The notes: generated by a model from the letters alone, not told the origin. A stretch of 25,394 nucleotides of DNA from Firmicutes bacterium CAG:449 (GCA_000432895.1 FR889415.1:11851-37244); one strand, 5' to 3'; shown: positions 7,198 through 15,736, numbered from the stretch's first letter. Program-made: numbers and translations.

Positions 7198-7962
7198 CTA
7201 ATTATTTAACTGATAACTTGGATATAATTCAATAATTTTTTTATAGATTTTATTTATATCATCAGCTTTTATTTCTTCAACATTTTTTAATTTTTTCAAA
7301 TTCCAAGTAGAACAATTTAAAGCAATTTTATTTAAAGATTCATTATACGGAATCGTTTTTATTGTTTCCATTTCATTAAATTTATCCATTAAATATAAAA
7401 TATCCATAAATGAAGTTAATTTAATTGGTAAATTTTGAATATTATGATATATATCACTTTGAATACTCTTTATTTCAAGACAATATTTTAATAATAAGTA
7501 GTCACCCATCAATGATAAATAGGATGTTACAACAACATCTTTTTTATTTTCAATTTCTTTTTTAAATGATAAATTTATTTTTTTACATAGATATCTTTCA
7601 AAACATTCAATATTAATTGCATCATAAATAACTTTTTTAATTTCATCATATTTTTCGCATTTGAAATAAATACTTGTGCTATTTAGTAATTCAACAATTT
7701 TATAATCGCCATTCATTAAATTTTCTAAAACATAATGCAATTCATATCCGTGTACATTAAAAAGTTCATTTTGCTTTTCTAAATCAATTTCTTGATCAGC
7801 ATTATTACTTATATAAACAAATTTTATATCGTAATCATTTTTCTTATTTAGAAATTTAAAACGTTGATAACTATCTTCTGCTGCAAATAATATTTTAATA
7901 TTATTCTTTTTTTCAATATTTTCAATTAACATATTGATAAATTCTTGTTGTTGACTATCCAT
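7198..7962 (-). CDS. Divergent RlaP-like nucleotidyltransferase (PF10127 type), possibly inactive
   Basis: A 254-aa soluble protein. Residues about 23-50 (ILFAAEDSYQRF then NDYDIKFVYI) align without gaps to the opening of the DNA-polymerase-beta-like nucleotidyltransferases related to RlaP, whose pattern is ACESGSRAWG...SDYDVRFIYV. The following NVHGYELHYVLENLMNGDYKIVELL resembles the next helix of that family, and PIKLTSFMDILYLMD resembles the late part. The Asp pair of DYD is kept, but the diagnostic Gly-Ser is replaced by Ser-Tyr, so catalysis is doubtful. The upstream ribosome site is weak (AGGGG 14 bp away). It is convergent with the flavodiiron gene and stands alone. The family call is from memory of the motif, hence moderate confidence. 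Confidence 0.6.
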   Translation of the reverse strand: MDSQQQEFINMLIENIEKKNNIKILFAAEDSYQRFKFLNKKNDYDIKFVYISNNADQEIDLEKQNELFNVHGYELHYVLENLMNGDYKIVELLNSTSIYFKCEKYDEIKKVIYDAINIECFERYLCKKINLSFKKEIENKKDVVVTSYLSLMGDYLLLKYCLEIKSIQSDIYHNIQNLPIKLTSFMDILYLMDKFNEMETIKTIPYNESLNKIALNCSTWNLKKLKNVEEIKADDINKIYKKIIELYPSYQLNN

Positions 7963-8160
7963 TTTTCTCTAACCCCTATTATTTAAAAGTAAACCTTTCT
8001 TGTCTTTTTCTTTATTATAATATAAATTAAACTTATTTTTTAAGTATTTCTTTTAATTTTTATTATTTTTTTTATAATTAAGCATTGAAAATATTGTTTT
8101 TCATAACTTTTTTTATTTAAATTCAATAAAATAATATTCATTTAACTAAATTATTATGAT
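7963..8160. other. AT-rich intergenic spacer
   Basis: Between two minus-strand genes. Almost pure A/T, with no open frame or conserved element seen. It should hold the promoter of the nucleotidyltransferase-like gene; several TATAAT-like strings occur and none stands out. Confidence 0.4.
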
Positions 8161-8200
8161 AAAAAAGAGCTTTAATTAATATCAATACTTTTTACAGCTC
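8161..8200 (-). terminator. Weak hairpin with T run after the tandem surface genes
   Basis: On the minus strand GAGCT (8196-8200) pairs with AGCTC (8167-8171), followed by six T. The stem is only 5 bp with a 24-nt loop. It lies 7 bp past the stop of the gene ending at 8207, where a terminator would be expected. Confidence 0.4.
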
Positions 8201-8206
8201 ATAATA

Positions 8207-9253
8207 TTAAAATTGTAATGATGGATAAGAAGTAATTTTGGAAATCTCTAATGAAGAAACTTTTAAACCAAATGATGATTTATATTGAACATCATTAATT
8301 CTACAAGTATAATCAAACACGACATTTTCTCCATTAAATAATTCTTCAAAATGATTTTTTTCTAATTCAACGATTGGCATTTTAATATTTATATTTTCTT
8401 TATTATAAAATGAATTTACTTCTCGATCATTTTCTTTATCTATTAATGTTATGTAATTAATAGAAATTGTGGAGTATAAAGTATCTAAAAATGATTTTAT
8501 AGTATATGTATTCAAATTTATATTTTTATCATTTATAGTTGATTCAAAACCTTTCATATCACTTATATATTGCTTATAAGCAGTATTTTCTCCATCATCG
8601 AAATAATCTCCAAGATAATAATAAAATGTATCATCTTCATAAAAAGGAGCATTTGTTTTTAAAAAGATAAAAGAATCTTCTTTTAAATACTCATTTGCTT
8701 TATTAATAAATGTTTTATTTAATTTCAATGATTCTTCTTTAACTTGCTTGTCTACTTTTAAAGAACCATCTGTTGAATTTAAATTAACATCAATACTTAG
8801 TTTTCCCTCTTCATCAGTAATTAATGAAAAAGTTGGAGATATTTTTTCAACAAAATCTAATTCAATACTAGCATTAATATTTTCATTTAACTCCGCATAG
8901 AGAGTAAGAACAATTTTTTTAGTAAAAGGTTTAAAGCATTTAATTGTTAAAAAACGATTTTTTTCATCATGATTAATACTTAAAATATCATCTTCGACTT
9001 GTGAATTATCTACATATTTGATTTTATATAAAATCTTATCAGTATTTGTATGTGGATATACATTATATGTAATTGATTTAACTCCATAATTACTTTCACT
9101 TGCTAACTCTTTTATTTGAATATTAATTCCATTAGTATTAGAAACTGTTGTATAAATATAAGTATCATTTTTTGTTTCATTTTTATTTATATTAACTAAT
9201 AGTCCTAAAATTAAAAATGAACTAATTGTCGGTAGAATTATTTTTTTATTCAT
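8207..9253 (-). CDS. Exported or membrane-anchored protein of unknown function (paralogue B)
   Basis: Not recognised. The 348-aa product starts with MNKKIILPTISSFLILGLLV, a short hydrophobic N-terminal segment suggesting export or anchoring. The following domain (about 35-135) contains GINIQIKELASE, ITYNVYPHTNTDKILYKIKYVDNS and ALTL-like strands that parallel the upstream gene product, so the two are paralogues. The rest is Asp/Asn/Lys-rich and predicted beta-rich with helical patches (EESLKLNKTFINKANEYLKE). The start lies 9 bp after the stop of paralogue A, with an AGGG ribosome site formed partly by that stop, so the genes are co-translated. No cell-wall sorting motif is seen. Confidence 0.75.
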   Translation of the reverse strand: MNKKIILPTISSFLILGLLVNINKNETKNDTYIYTTVSNTNGINIQIKELASESNYGVKSITYNVYPHTNTDKILYKIKYVDNSQVEDDILSINHDEKNRFLTIKCFKPFTKKIVLTLYAELNENINASIELDFVEKISPTFSLITDEEGKLSIDVNLNSTDGSLKVDKQVKEESLKLNKTFINKANEYLKEDSFIFLKTNAPFYEDDTFYYYLGDYFDDGENTAYKQYISDMKGFESTINDKNINLNTYTIKSFLDTLYSTISINYITLIDKENDREVNSFYNKENINIKMPIVELEKNHFEELFNGENVVFDYTCRINDVQYKSSFGLKVSSLEISKITSYPSLQF

Positions 9254-9262
9254 GATTTAACC

Positions 9263-10246
9263 CTAAAAAATAATATTATCAGTATCTAACTTAATTGAAT
9301 CAACACCAACAACTTCTTCTGAATAATCATATTTTAAAGAGCAGTAAAATAACGTGTCTAATTCTAATGTTATTTTTGGATTTTCATTACAAACTACAGT
9401 ACCTATTATTTCATAAGAAACATAATAATCATCATCTGGATTATTATTCGATGTTTCTTTTAATGCTGAACGCCATTCATTAGAATCAATCAAATTCCAA
9501 ACTTCTTCTTTAGATAAATATCCTTCTTGATTTTCAACCTTATTATATAAAGCATCCTTTAATTCAACTGTAATTTCATTAAATAAATCATTATTATTTG
9601 TAATGCCGCATAATTCATCAAATTGTAAATTAAATTTTGAATAAGAAAAAGTATAATTTTTATCTTTAGTAAAAACACTATAATTAGGAATAATAAAATT
9701 TTCTATTTTAAAATCATTAATTCCAGTCTCTCCATATGCATTTGTCCAACCATTACCAATTGTATAATGCTTATTATTTTTATCACGATCTTCAATACTT
9801 AATAGTTTTTTTTCATAATCACAAGTTAAAGATGCAGTTTTACTCTTGTCAGCATTAGAAATTAAAGTTACTATGATTTGTTGATCAAAAGCTTTCATAT
9901 TTGTTAAAGTGATTGTTTGTTCACCATTATTTATTTGAGCTTTCATATAACTAGAACAATCAGAATTATCTACAAATTTTAAAGTACAAGTAATTGTTTT
10001 ATCTGTTGCATATTCAGGTTTTACTTCATAAGAAAATGTTTTTGAAATTGATCCATCTTCATTTTCTTTTGTACTTAAAAACCTTAAACTTATCCCATTT
10101 TCTTCTATTTCAATTTCTGAAATATTACCATTATCAATGGTATTAAAATATTTATTAGCTAATAAACCAATACTCCCTCCTACTAAAAGAAAAGCAACAA
10201 GTGAGTATTTAATTTTATTGCTTTTTAAAGATGTAAATTTTTTCAT
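9263..10246 (-). CDS. Exported or membrane-anchored protein of unknown function (paralogue A)
   Basis: Not recognised. The 327-aa product has a basic N terminus (MKKFTSLKSNKIKYS) and one hydrophobic helix (LVAFLLVGGSIGLLAN), so most of it should lie outside the membrane. The first outer domain (about 40-150) contains NGISLRFLSTKENEDG, FSYEVKPEYATDKTITCTLK, FVDNSDC and TLTNMKAFDQQIIVTLIS. It looks like an Ig-like beta sandwich and matches paralogue B in order and spacing. The ATG at 10246 is chosen because AAGGAGG ends 5 bp upstream; a TTG at 10261 would use the ribosome site as codons. First gene of a two-gene operon, divergent from the nitroreductase. Confidence 0.77.
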   Translation of the reverse strand: MKKFTSLKSNKIKYSLVAFLLVGGSIGLLANKYFNTIDNGNISEIEIEENGISLRFLSTKENEDGSISKTFSYEVKPEYATDKTITCTLKFVDNSDCSSYMKAQINNGEQTITLTNMKAFDQQIIVTLISNADKSKTASLTCDYEKKLLSIEDRDKNNKHYTIGNGWTNAYGETGINDFKIENFIIPNYSVFTKDKNYTFSYSKFNLQFDELCGITNNNDLFNEITVELKDALYNKVENQEGYLSKEEVWNLIDSNEWRSALKETSNNNPDDDYYVSYEIIGTVVCNENPKITLELDTLFYCSLKYDYSEEVVGVDSIKLDTDNIIF

Positions 10247-10321
10247 ATATTCCTCCTTCAATTTTATTTACCTCCAAAATATTAATTAGCAAAAAATTTT
10301 AGTTTTTTTTAAAAAAAGGTA

Positions 10322-10327
10322 TATAAT
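10322..10327 (+). promoter_or_regulatory. -10 box for the nitroreductase gene
   Basis: A perfect TATAAT sits 18 bp before the ATG. The -35 region is a T/A run without a good TTGACA match. Confidence 0.5.
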
Positions 10328-10345
10328 TTTTTTAGAGGATAAAAT

Positions 10346-10867
10346 ATGAATGAAACTTTAAATACAATTAAGAATAGAAGAAGTACTAGAAAATTTAATA
10401 ACAAAGAAATTAGTGAAGATATTTTAAATCAAATTTTAGAAGCCGGTACATATGCACCTACTGGTATGAATAAACAATCACCAATCATCATTTGTATTAA
10501 AGATAAAAAAATAAGAAATGAAATTATCAAAGAAAATGCATGTATCGGTGGTTTCAAAGAAGGCTTTGATCCTTTTTATGGCGCTCCAATCATTATTTTA
10601 GTAATCGCTAAAAACATTCCTACTGCCGTATATGATGGAAGTTGCGTTATTGAAAATATCATGCTTGCTGCCACTTCTTTAGGAGTAAGTTCTTGTTGGA
10701 TTCATCGAGCAAAAGAAGAAATTGAATCACCATTTGGAAAAAATTTATTAAAAAAATTAAATATTGAAGGTGATTATATTGGTATTGGTCATGTAGCTTT
10801 AGGTTATAGTGAGGAAAAAACAATTATAAGTAAATCTCTTAAAGACAATTGGATTTATAAAATATAA
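10346..10867 (+). CDS. Nitroreductase-family FMN-dependent oxidoreductase
   Basis: A 173-aa protein with the nitroreductase FMN signature at the N terminus (IKNRRSTRKFNNKEI, where the RRSxRxF arginines bind FMN phosphate), AGTYAPTGMNKQ for the ring, and the C-terminal GIGHVALGYSEE. It should reduce nitro compounds, quinones or flavin-like substrates with NAD(P)H as a cytoplasmic homodimer; the natural substrate is unknown. AGAGGA precedes the ATG by 6 bp. Length fits the short nitroreductase branch. Single gene, followed by a long imperfect inverted repeat and tRNA-Leu. Confidence 0.92.
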   Translation: MNETLNTIKNRRSTRKFNNKEISEDILNQILEAGTYAPTGMNKQSPIIICIKDKKIRNEIIKENACIGGFKEGFDPFYGAPIIILVIAKNIPTAVYDGSCVIENIMLAATSLGVSSCWIHRAKEEIESPFGKNLLKKLNIEGDYIGIGHVALGYSEEKTIISKSLKDNWIYKI

Positions 10868-10872
10868 AAACC

Positions 10873-10929
10873 ACAATGTTGATTATTATTCTTGATTTTT
10901 ATTTTTTATTAAGTAATAATTAACATTGT
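10873..10929. repeat. Long imperfect inverted repeat before tRNA-Leu
   Basis: ACAATGTTGATTATTA (10873-10888) and TAATAATTAACATTGT (10914-10929) pair at 15 of 16 positions (the other is G-T) around a 25-nt T-rich loop. No T run follows on the plus strand, so it is not a standard terminator. It could be a processing hairpin, a bidirectional structure or a mobile-element trace. Confidence 0.6.
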
Positions 10930-10939
10930 TCAAACAATC

Positions 10940-11022
10940 GCGGGATTGGTGGAATTGGCAGACACGCCAGACTTAGAATCTGGTGGGCGACCATGCAGGT
11001 TCAAGTCCTGTATCCCGCACCA
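10940..11022 (+). tRNA. tRNA-Leu (anticodon UAG)
   Basis: The acceptor stem GCGGGAT pairs perfectly with ATCCCGC (11012-11018), followed by encoded ACCA. The anticodon stem CCAGA/TCTGG encloses loop CTTAGAA with anticodon TAG at 10974-10976. The variable arm is long (GGGCGACC region), as in class II Leu tRNAs, and the T arm contains GGTTCAAGTCC. The UAG anticodon reads CUN leucine codons. Confidence 0.97.
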
Positions 11023-11037
11023 TTAAAGTTAAGTATA

Positions 11038-11063
11038 GTCGATATCAAAATATCGGCTTTTTT
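11038..11063 (+). terminator. Rho-independent terminator of tRNA-Leu
   Basis: GTCGATAT pairs with ATATCGGC (one G-T pair) across a CAAA loop and is followed by six T. It begins 15 bp after the tRNA. Confidence 0.92.
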
Positions 11064-11129
11064 CTTTTTATAAGGTTAAAACTACAATTAATAACAAAAA
11101 ATTAATGCGATCCAATTGGTTAATTAACA

Positions 11130-11166
11130 CCTTAGTGAAATTATAGTGCTAAGGGATATTTTTTTA
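11130..11166 (+). terminator. Second terminator-like hairpin
   Basis: CCTTAG (11130-11135) pairs with CTAAGG (11149-11154), followed within 4 bp by a run of T. No gene ends just upstream, so it may back up the tRNA terminator, end a small transcript, or act as a leader hairpin for the operon at 11294. A TATAAT at 11180-11185 just beyond it is a possible -10 for that operon. Confidence 0.45.
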
Positions 11167-11293
11167 TCTTGATTTGTAGTATAATAAAGTAAAAGTTAAC
11201 ATAAAATATTCTGTTAATTATTAAATTAATCTCTGACTAATTCTTTAATAATCCACGATGTGTGATAATGGTATTGAAAATAAAGGAGGAGCC

Positions 11294-11707
11294 ATGAAAA
11301 CTGAATATTATAAGGTGTTAGCCAAATGTGGTCATGTTGGAAGACATAGGTATATTACTAAATGGTTTTATGTGAAGGCATCATCTGGTAAAGAGGCGGC
11401 ATATATAGTTAGATATAAGCCTAGAGTAAAGCACAATCATAAAGATGCTATTAGAAAAGTTGTTCCAATTACTTATGATGAATATATTGAAGGAATTAAG
11501 ATAATGGCTTCTGATATGTACTTCAATGTTCATAATTCAACAGATCAAAAATTATACAATTGCATAAAGCAGGAAGATTTATATCCTGAAGAAAAAAATA
11601 CTAAGATTAAAAAAGATAAAAGTGTTAAGACAATGAAAAGAATCAAATACGAAATAATGGATAAAGAATCCAAGAAGATTATACGAGGTGGAGTATATGA
11701 TGAATAA
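11294..11707 (+). CDS. Small CGHVGR-motif protein of unknown function
   Basis: A 137-aa basic protein whose first 70 residues hold a compact motif set: YYKVLAKCGHVGRHRYITKWFYVKA, then AYIVRYKPRVKHNHKDAI. I recall similar small proteins of unknown function in Bacillota accessory regions. The CGH and HNH-like HNHKDAI strings hint at metal or nucleic-acid binding, but this is not established. The C terminus is lysine-rich. The ATG at 11294 follows a strong AAGGAGG (11283-11289); an earlier ATG at 11258 lacks one. Its end overlaps the next gene by 11 bp, so it heads the XRE-XRE-MATE operon. Confidence 0.78.
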   Translation: MKTEYYKVLAKCGHVGRHRYITKWFYVKASSGKEAAYIVRYKPRVKHNHKDAIRKVVPITYDEYIEGIKIMASDMYFNVHNSTDQKLYNCIKQEDLYPEEKNTKIKKDKSVKTMKRIKYEIMDKESKKIIRGGVYDE

Positions 11708-13268
11708 AAAACGAATAGGTGAATATCTAAAAAAATTAAGAATTCAAAAGAAGAGGAATGATGGAAAGAACTTCACCCAGTATGATTTAGCTAATGAATT
11801 CATGAGCGAATACAACTCTGAAATATCAATTAATGCTATTGCTGAATGGGAAAGTGGTAATTCATTACCTAATCCAGAAAACTTAGAAATATTAGCTGAA
11901 ATATATAATAAGTCAATCGATGAAATATTAGATGCAGAAGATAAAAATAGTATTAATTATGAAGATGTTTATTTATTATGTGATTCAAACTGGGGTATGA
12001 GGTTTGATAAAAAAGATAATTTATATCAAATTAGAAACGAACAAATTAAACTCATCACAAAAAGATTTAAAGAATTAGTATTAATTAGAATAGATAGAGA
12101 TTTTACTGCAAATGAAGAAGATGAATTCAGATTCTTATTTAATCATTTCTATTTATTATCTAAATATGCTAAAAACAATTCAAAATTAGAAATAAACGAT
12201 AATTATTTAATATTTAAAGATGCCATTTCAGAATTGCTTGTTGAAATAAGAAATATGAACAATGATGAACAATATTGGGAATTACAAAAACTTTATTCTG
12301 AACGCAACATGTTAATGTTCACATTTAGACTTGATGTTCATAAACTGCAATTCGTACCGATTCTTCAGGAAAGATTTAAAGATATTGAAGATTGGCAAAA
12401 AGATATGCTTCTTGCAATGTTTCAAAATATAGAACCTTATGATGAAAATCCAAGTAGCTATGGAGCCGATTTTTTGAAGAGATATGAAGAAAACAATGGC
12501 GAATACAATCTTGAAGAGATTCGTAAATTAGAAATAAAAGAACTTATTATACGAGGAGCATGTATCAATAAATGTTTCTTGAGTATAAAAAAAGGATATA
12601 ACGAAAATAAACGAATCATTGATAGATTAGAAGAATTATATAATCAATGCTTAAAACCACTAGAGGTTCAAGTTCCTGATGAAGAAAATGATAGCAAAAC
12701 AAAAACATATAAAATTGATAATAATTCAAAAAATAGATTTTTAAAGGATTATTACTTCAGTTTAAAAATGCAATTAAATGGATATGGTAATCCAGACCAT
12801 TCATATGATGATATTAATGACATCTATAATTGGTTTATAAATAATGATGAAATATCTGATGATATTTATTTAAAGATTGCTGAAAGAGAAAAAGTTGATA
12901 CTAATAGAGAAAAGAAATATTGGATGGCAGATTTAAAAGTTCGTTCTCAAATAGATCATTGGTTCTATGAATTTAAAGAAAAAGAAAGAAAAATTGAAGA
13001 AGGACTTAAGGAAATCTCTAAATTAAAGAAGATGCTTGAATCAGGTGATAAAGAATATATTATTCATAAATATGATATTATAGGTGGAAACGATGAGGCT
13101 TCAATTAGAGATTATATAGAATACTGGAAAACTGAACTTGATTATGCTGAGTTCTTAAAGGGAAGAGATAAAAAATTAACAAGTGAATTATTGAATGAAA
13201 TCGATAATTTAAGTATGAGTGAAATAAAAGAAAAGTATTTCAAAATGGAGGTTATAGAAAATGAGTGA
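11697..13268 (+). CDS. XRE-family regulator with large C-terminal domain (523 aa)
   Basis: Residues about 4-75 form an XRE helix-turn-helix (IGEYLKKLRIQKKRND, TQYDLANEF, INAIAEWESGNSLPNPENLEILAEIYNKSIDEIL). The remaining ~440 residues are mostly helical, charged and without recognised domain. One part (about 120-200, DEFRFLFNHFYLLSKYA...EQYWELQKLYSERNMLMFTFRLDV) resembles the same region of the next gene product (DEFNFIKQYFQFDIKYYA...SYMWELTKLYNFTYDIKSD), so the two proteins are related. The GAGGTGGAG ribosome site suits ATG 11697 or the adjacent ATG 11700. The gene overlaps both neighbours. It probably binds DNA and senses a ligand or partner; target and ligand are unknown. A cargo gene of an accessory element is the likely status. 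Confidence 0.8.
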   Translation: MMNKKRIGEYLKKLRIQKKRNDGKNFTQYDLANEFMSEYNSEISINAIAEWESGNSLPNPENLEILAEIYNKSIDEILDAEDKNSINYEDVYLLCDSNWGMRFDKKDNLYQIRNEQIKLITKRFKELVLIRIDRDFTANEEDEFRFLFNHFYLLSKYAKNNSKLEINDNYLIFKDAISELLVEIRNMNNDEQYWELQKLYSERNMLMFTFRLDVHKLQFVPILQERFKDIEDWQKDMLLAMFQNIEPYDENPSSYGADFLKRYEENNGEYNLEEIRKLEIKELIIRGACINKCFLSIKKGYNENKRIIDRLEELYNQCLKPLEVQVPDEENDSKTKTYKIDNNSKNRFLKDYYFSLKMQLNGYGNPDHSYDDINDIYNWFINNDEISDDIYLKIAEREKVDTNREKKYWMADLKVRSQIDHWFYEFKEKERKIEEGLKEISKLKKMLESGDKEYIIHKYDIIGGNDEASIRDYIEYWKTELDYAEFLKGRDKKLTSELLNEIDNLSMSEIKEKYFKMEVIENE

Positions 13269-14397
13269 TTTTCAAACCGCAACATTATTAAAAAAATTAA
13301 GAAATGATTATAATTATACAATTCAAAAAATAGCCAACTTACTTGGCGTTAGTAAAGCAGCTGTAAGTAAATGGGAAAATGGATACGATATAACAACAGA
13401 ACATTTATATGAATTATCTAAATTATATAATGTGTCTTTTTCTGAATTGTATTATGGAAAACTAAACAATGAAGGTAATGATGATTATTGGAGACGTAAT
13501 TACGATTTATCGAATTTTGAATTAGAAGATATTAATACAAAGAATGTAGACAATCTTAAAAATCTATTTGATCACTGCAATATGGTAAAGAGTCGTTTTT
13601 ATACTCAACTACCTAAATGGGCCAAAAATGAATTGAATAATAATGAGTTAGATGAATTCAATTTTATTAAGCAGTATTTTCAATTTGATATCAAGTATTA
13701 TGCTCACATTAAATATGGTCCTAGACATTTAGCTTTTGCTCAGGATAAAGAAGAAAAAGAATTCATTATTGAAATGCTTGATAAGATTAAAGACTTAGAT
13801 AAAGATTCATATATGTGGGAATTAACTAAACTATACAATTTCACATATGATATTAAATCTGATGATGTTTGTAAAAGTGGAAATCTTAAGGCTTTAGAGT
13901 ATATGCTTTCTTCATTCTCTCAAATTGAAAAAGATAGTATTCTTTATGCGAATTTGCACATTAAAGAAGTTGTAAAAGAAGATAATAGAAGTATTTTTAT
14001 GGGAATATCAGAAAAAGAAATTGAAAGAGATAGAACAATTGATGAAATCGAGAATATTCCTTTCTTTAAGACAATAATCAATTCAGGTGCTAACAAACTT
14101 TATAGCCATAAATCAACACTTGGCTGGTGGGATAAAGAAATGTTTGATGCGATTGAAGGCCCAACTGTTGAAATAGATGAAAGCATTTATGATAAGTATC
14201 AATTTTATAATTTTGGTGGTCAAACAAATATTCCTATTCTTAATAATTGGAAGTTATTCGGATATAAAGATTACCTTGAATTTATTGATAAAGCTGGCAC
14301 AGAGCAACTTAGAGATATTGTTAATTTGAAAGACTCTAATCCTCTTAAATATTACAATAATATGGTAGAAAGGGAGTATGCTAATGCTAAAAGATAA
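13261..14397 (+). CDS. Second XRE-family regulator, related to the preceding one (378 aa)
   Basis: The N-terminal 65 residues are a clear XRE helix-turn-helix (LLKKLRNDYNYTIQKIANLLGVSKAAVSKWENG, then LYELSKLYNVSFSELY). The C-terminal ~310 residues are a helical domain matching part of its upstream neighbour (WELxKLY and DEFxFI motifs). It is about 145 residues shorter than that protein. GGAGG precedes the ATG by 10 bp, within the end of the upstream gene (8-bp overlap). It overlaps the MATE-like gene downstream by 14 bp, so all four genes are one operon. It may control the transporter or form a hetero-oligomer with its paralogue; both are inference. Confidence 0.82.
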   Translation: MSDFQTATLLKKLRNDYNYTIQKIANLLGVSKAAVSKWENGYDITTEHLYELSKLYNVSFSELYYGKLNNEGNDDYWRRNYDLSNFELEDINTKNVDNLKNLFDHCNMVKSRFYTQLPKWAKNELNNNELDEFNFIKQYFQFDIKYYAHIKYGPRHLAFAQDKEEKEFIIEMLDKIKDLDKDSYMWELTKLYNFTYDIKSDDVCKSGNLKALEYMLSSFSQIEKDSILYANLHIKEVVKEDNRSIFMGISEKEIERDRTIDEIENIPFFKTIINSGANKLYSHKSTLGWWDKEMFDAIEGPTVEIDESIYDKYQFYNFGGQTNIPILNNWKLFGYKDYLEFIDKAGTEQLRDIVNLKDSNPLKYYNNMVEREYANAKR

Positions 14398-15736
14398 ATT
14401 TAAGTTATTAAAGTTTTTCGATTGGAAATTATTTGTATCATTAATTTGTCTAGCACTAGTTCCTGCAATTATTCAAACAATAGAAACTTTTGTTATCTCA
14501 ACTCATGTATCTACTAGTGAGATCGATGTTATTGGCCAAATAGAATGGTTTGATTTAATTGATGAAACAATTCAGGCATTCTTGATTATTCCCCTTTATT
14601 CAATACTAAATGTGATACTTAAACACGATAAAAAAAGATTTCCACATGCTACATTTAAAACAATGATTATTGCATTTGCGTTGTACACTGTGTTTTCAAT
14701 TGTTGTTTTGATTTATTCAGCTACTTTGATTTCTTATATGAATCCAAATGAAACTGATTTAGCACTTGTGAACTCTTACCTGACCACATCAACAATCGCA
14801 TTTATGGTTGGAATAATTATTAACTTTGTAAATGTTGTGTTTGTAGTTTTAGGAAAGAGTAAGAATCTTTATATCTTCTTAGCTGCAAAAGTATTTGTAA
14901 CAATAATTAGTGACTTTATTCTTATCCCTCAGTTTGGTGTAGTAGGTGTTGCTATAAGTAACATTGCCATAAACATTATATTAGCTACAGTTGGATTATT
15001 TATTCTATTCAAACAAAAAACTATGAAAATATGCTGGTTTAAGAAAGAAGATCTATCCGTTGCTAAAGACTGGGCTAGAATAGGTGCTTTCTCTGGTGTT
15101 CAACAATTTATAGCGAATATCGTTTATGCACTAATGATTGTTAAGATGGTTAATCTAGTATCTGAATCTGGTAATTATTGGGTTTCAAACAACTTCATAT
15201 GGGGTTGGTTATTGATTCCAGTTAATGCAATGAGAGAAGTAATAAGAAAAGATTGTAAAGATGGCTATTTTGAACTTAAACAATCGAATTATTACCTTAT
15301 CACCTCATTTATCTTAATCTTGTGGTGTGTTACAATTCCTTTATGGACTCCATTCTTTAGAAATATTGAGCGATTAGAAAACTATGAGAGAATCTTCCAA
15401 ATTGTAATACTAGCATTCCCATTCTATATACCTTATGCATTCCAGCAAATACCAGATAGCATATTCATTGGTCTAGGTAAAACAAAATATAACTTTATCA
15501 ATACATGCATCATCAACTTTATTTATTATGGTGTATGGTACATTCTTTACAAAACTGAAGTTGTGACATTCACCATGACGACAATCATTCTGATGTTTGG
15601 ATTTGGAATGGTAACTAGCTATGTTGTTAGTATATTAGAAGAAAAGATTTTCTTAAGAAAAGAAATGCAAAAAAGTGAATCGGTTCAATTAGAAGAGATA
15701 CCAGGTAAAGAAAAAAGCTTTATAAATGGTGATTAA
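14384..15736 (+). CDS. MATE-like multidrug/metabolite efflux transporter
   Basis: A 450-aa membrane protein with about twelve hydrophobic segments, the length and layout of MATE exporters. Typical stretches are VVLGKSKNLYIFLAAKVF, LIPQFGVVGVAISNIAIN (end of the N-terminal bundle) and GAFSGVQQFIANIVYALMIV (start of the second bundle). MATE proteins expel cationic compounds using Na+ or H+ gradients. The hydrophilic tail after the last helix (QKSESVQLEEIPGKEK) is cytoplasmic. ATG 14384 is chosen because AGGGAG (14371-14376) is 7 bp upstream; ATG 14378 is only 1 bp away from it. Last gene of the operon, so its expression probably depends on the two XRE proteins. A related MOP-superfamily flippase role is possible. 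Confidence 0.78.
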   Translation: MLKDKFKLLKFFDWKLFVSLICLALVPAIIQTIETFVISTHVSTSEIDVIGQIEWFDLIDETIQAFLIIPLYSILNVILKHDKKRFPHATFKTMIIAFALYTVFSIVVLIYSATLISYMNPNETDLALVNSYLTTSTIAFMVGIIINFVNVVFVVLGKSKNLYIFLAAKVFVTIISDFILIPQFGVVGVAISNIAINIILATVGLFILFKQKTMKICWFKKEDLSVAKDWARIGAFSGVQQFIANIVYALMIVKMVNLVSESGNYWVSNNFIWGWLLIPVNAMREVIRKDCKDGYFELKQSNYYLITSFILILWCVTIPLWTPFFRNIERLENYERIFQIVILAFPFYIPYAFQQIPDSIFIGLGKTKYNFINTCIINFIYYGVWYILYKTEVVTFTMTTIILMFGFGMVTSYVVSILEEKIFLRKEMQKSESVQLEEIPGKEKSFINGD

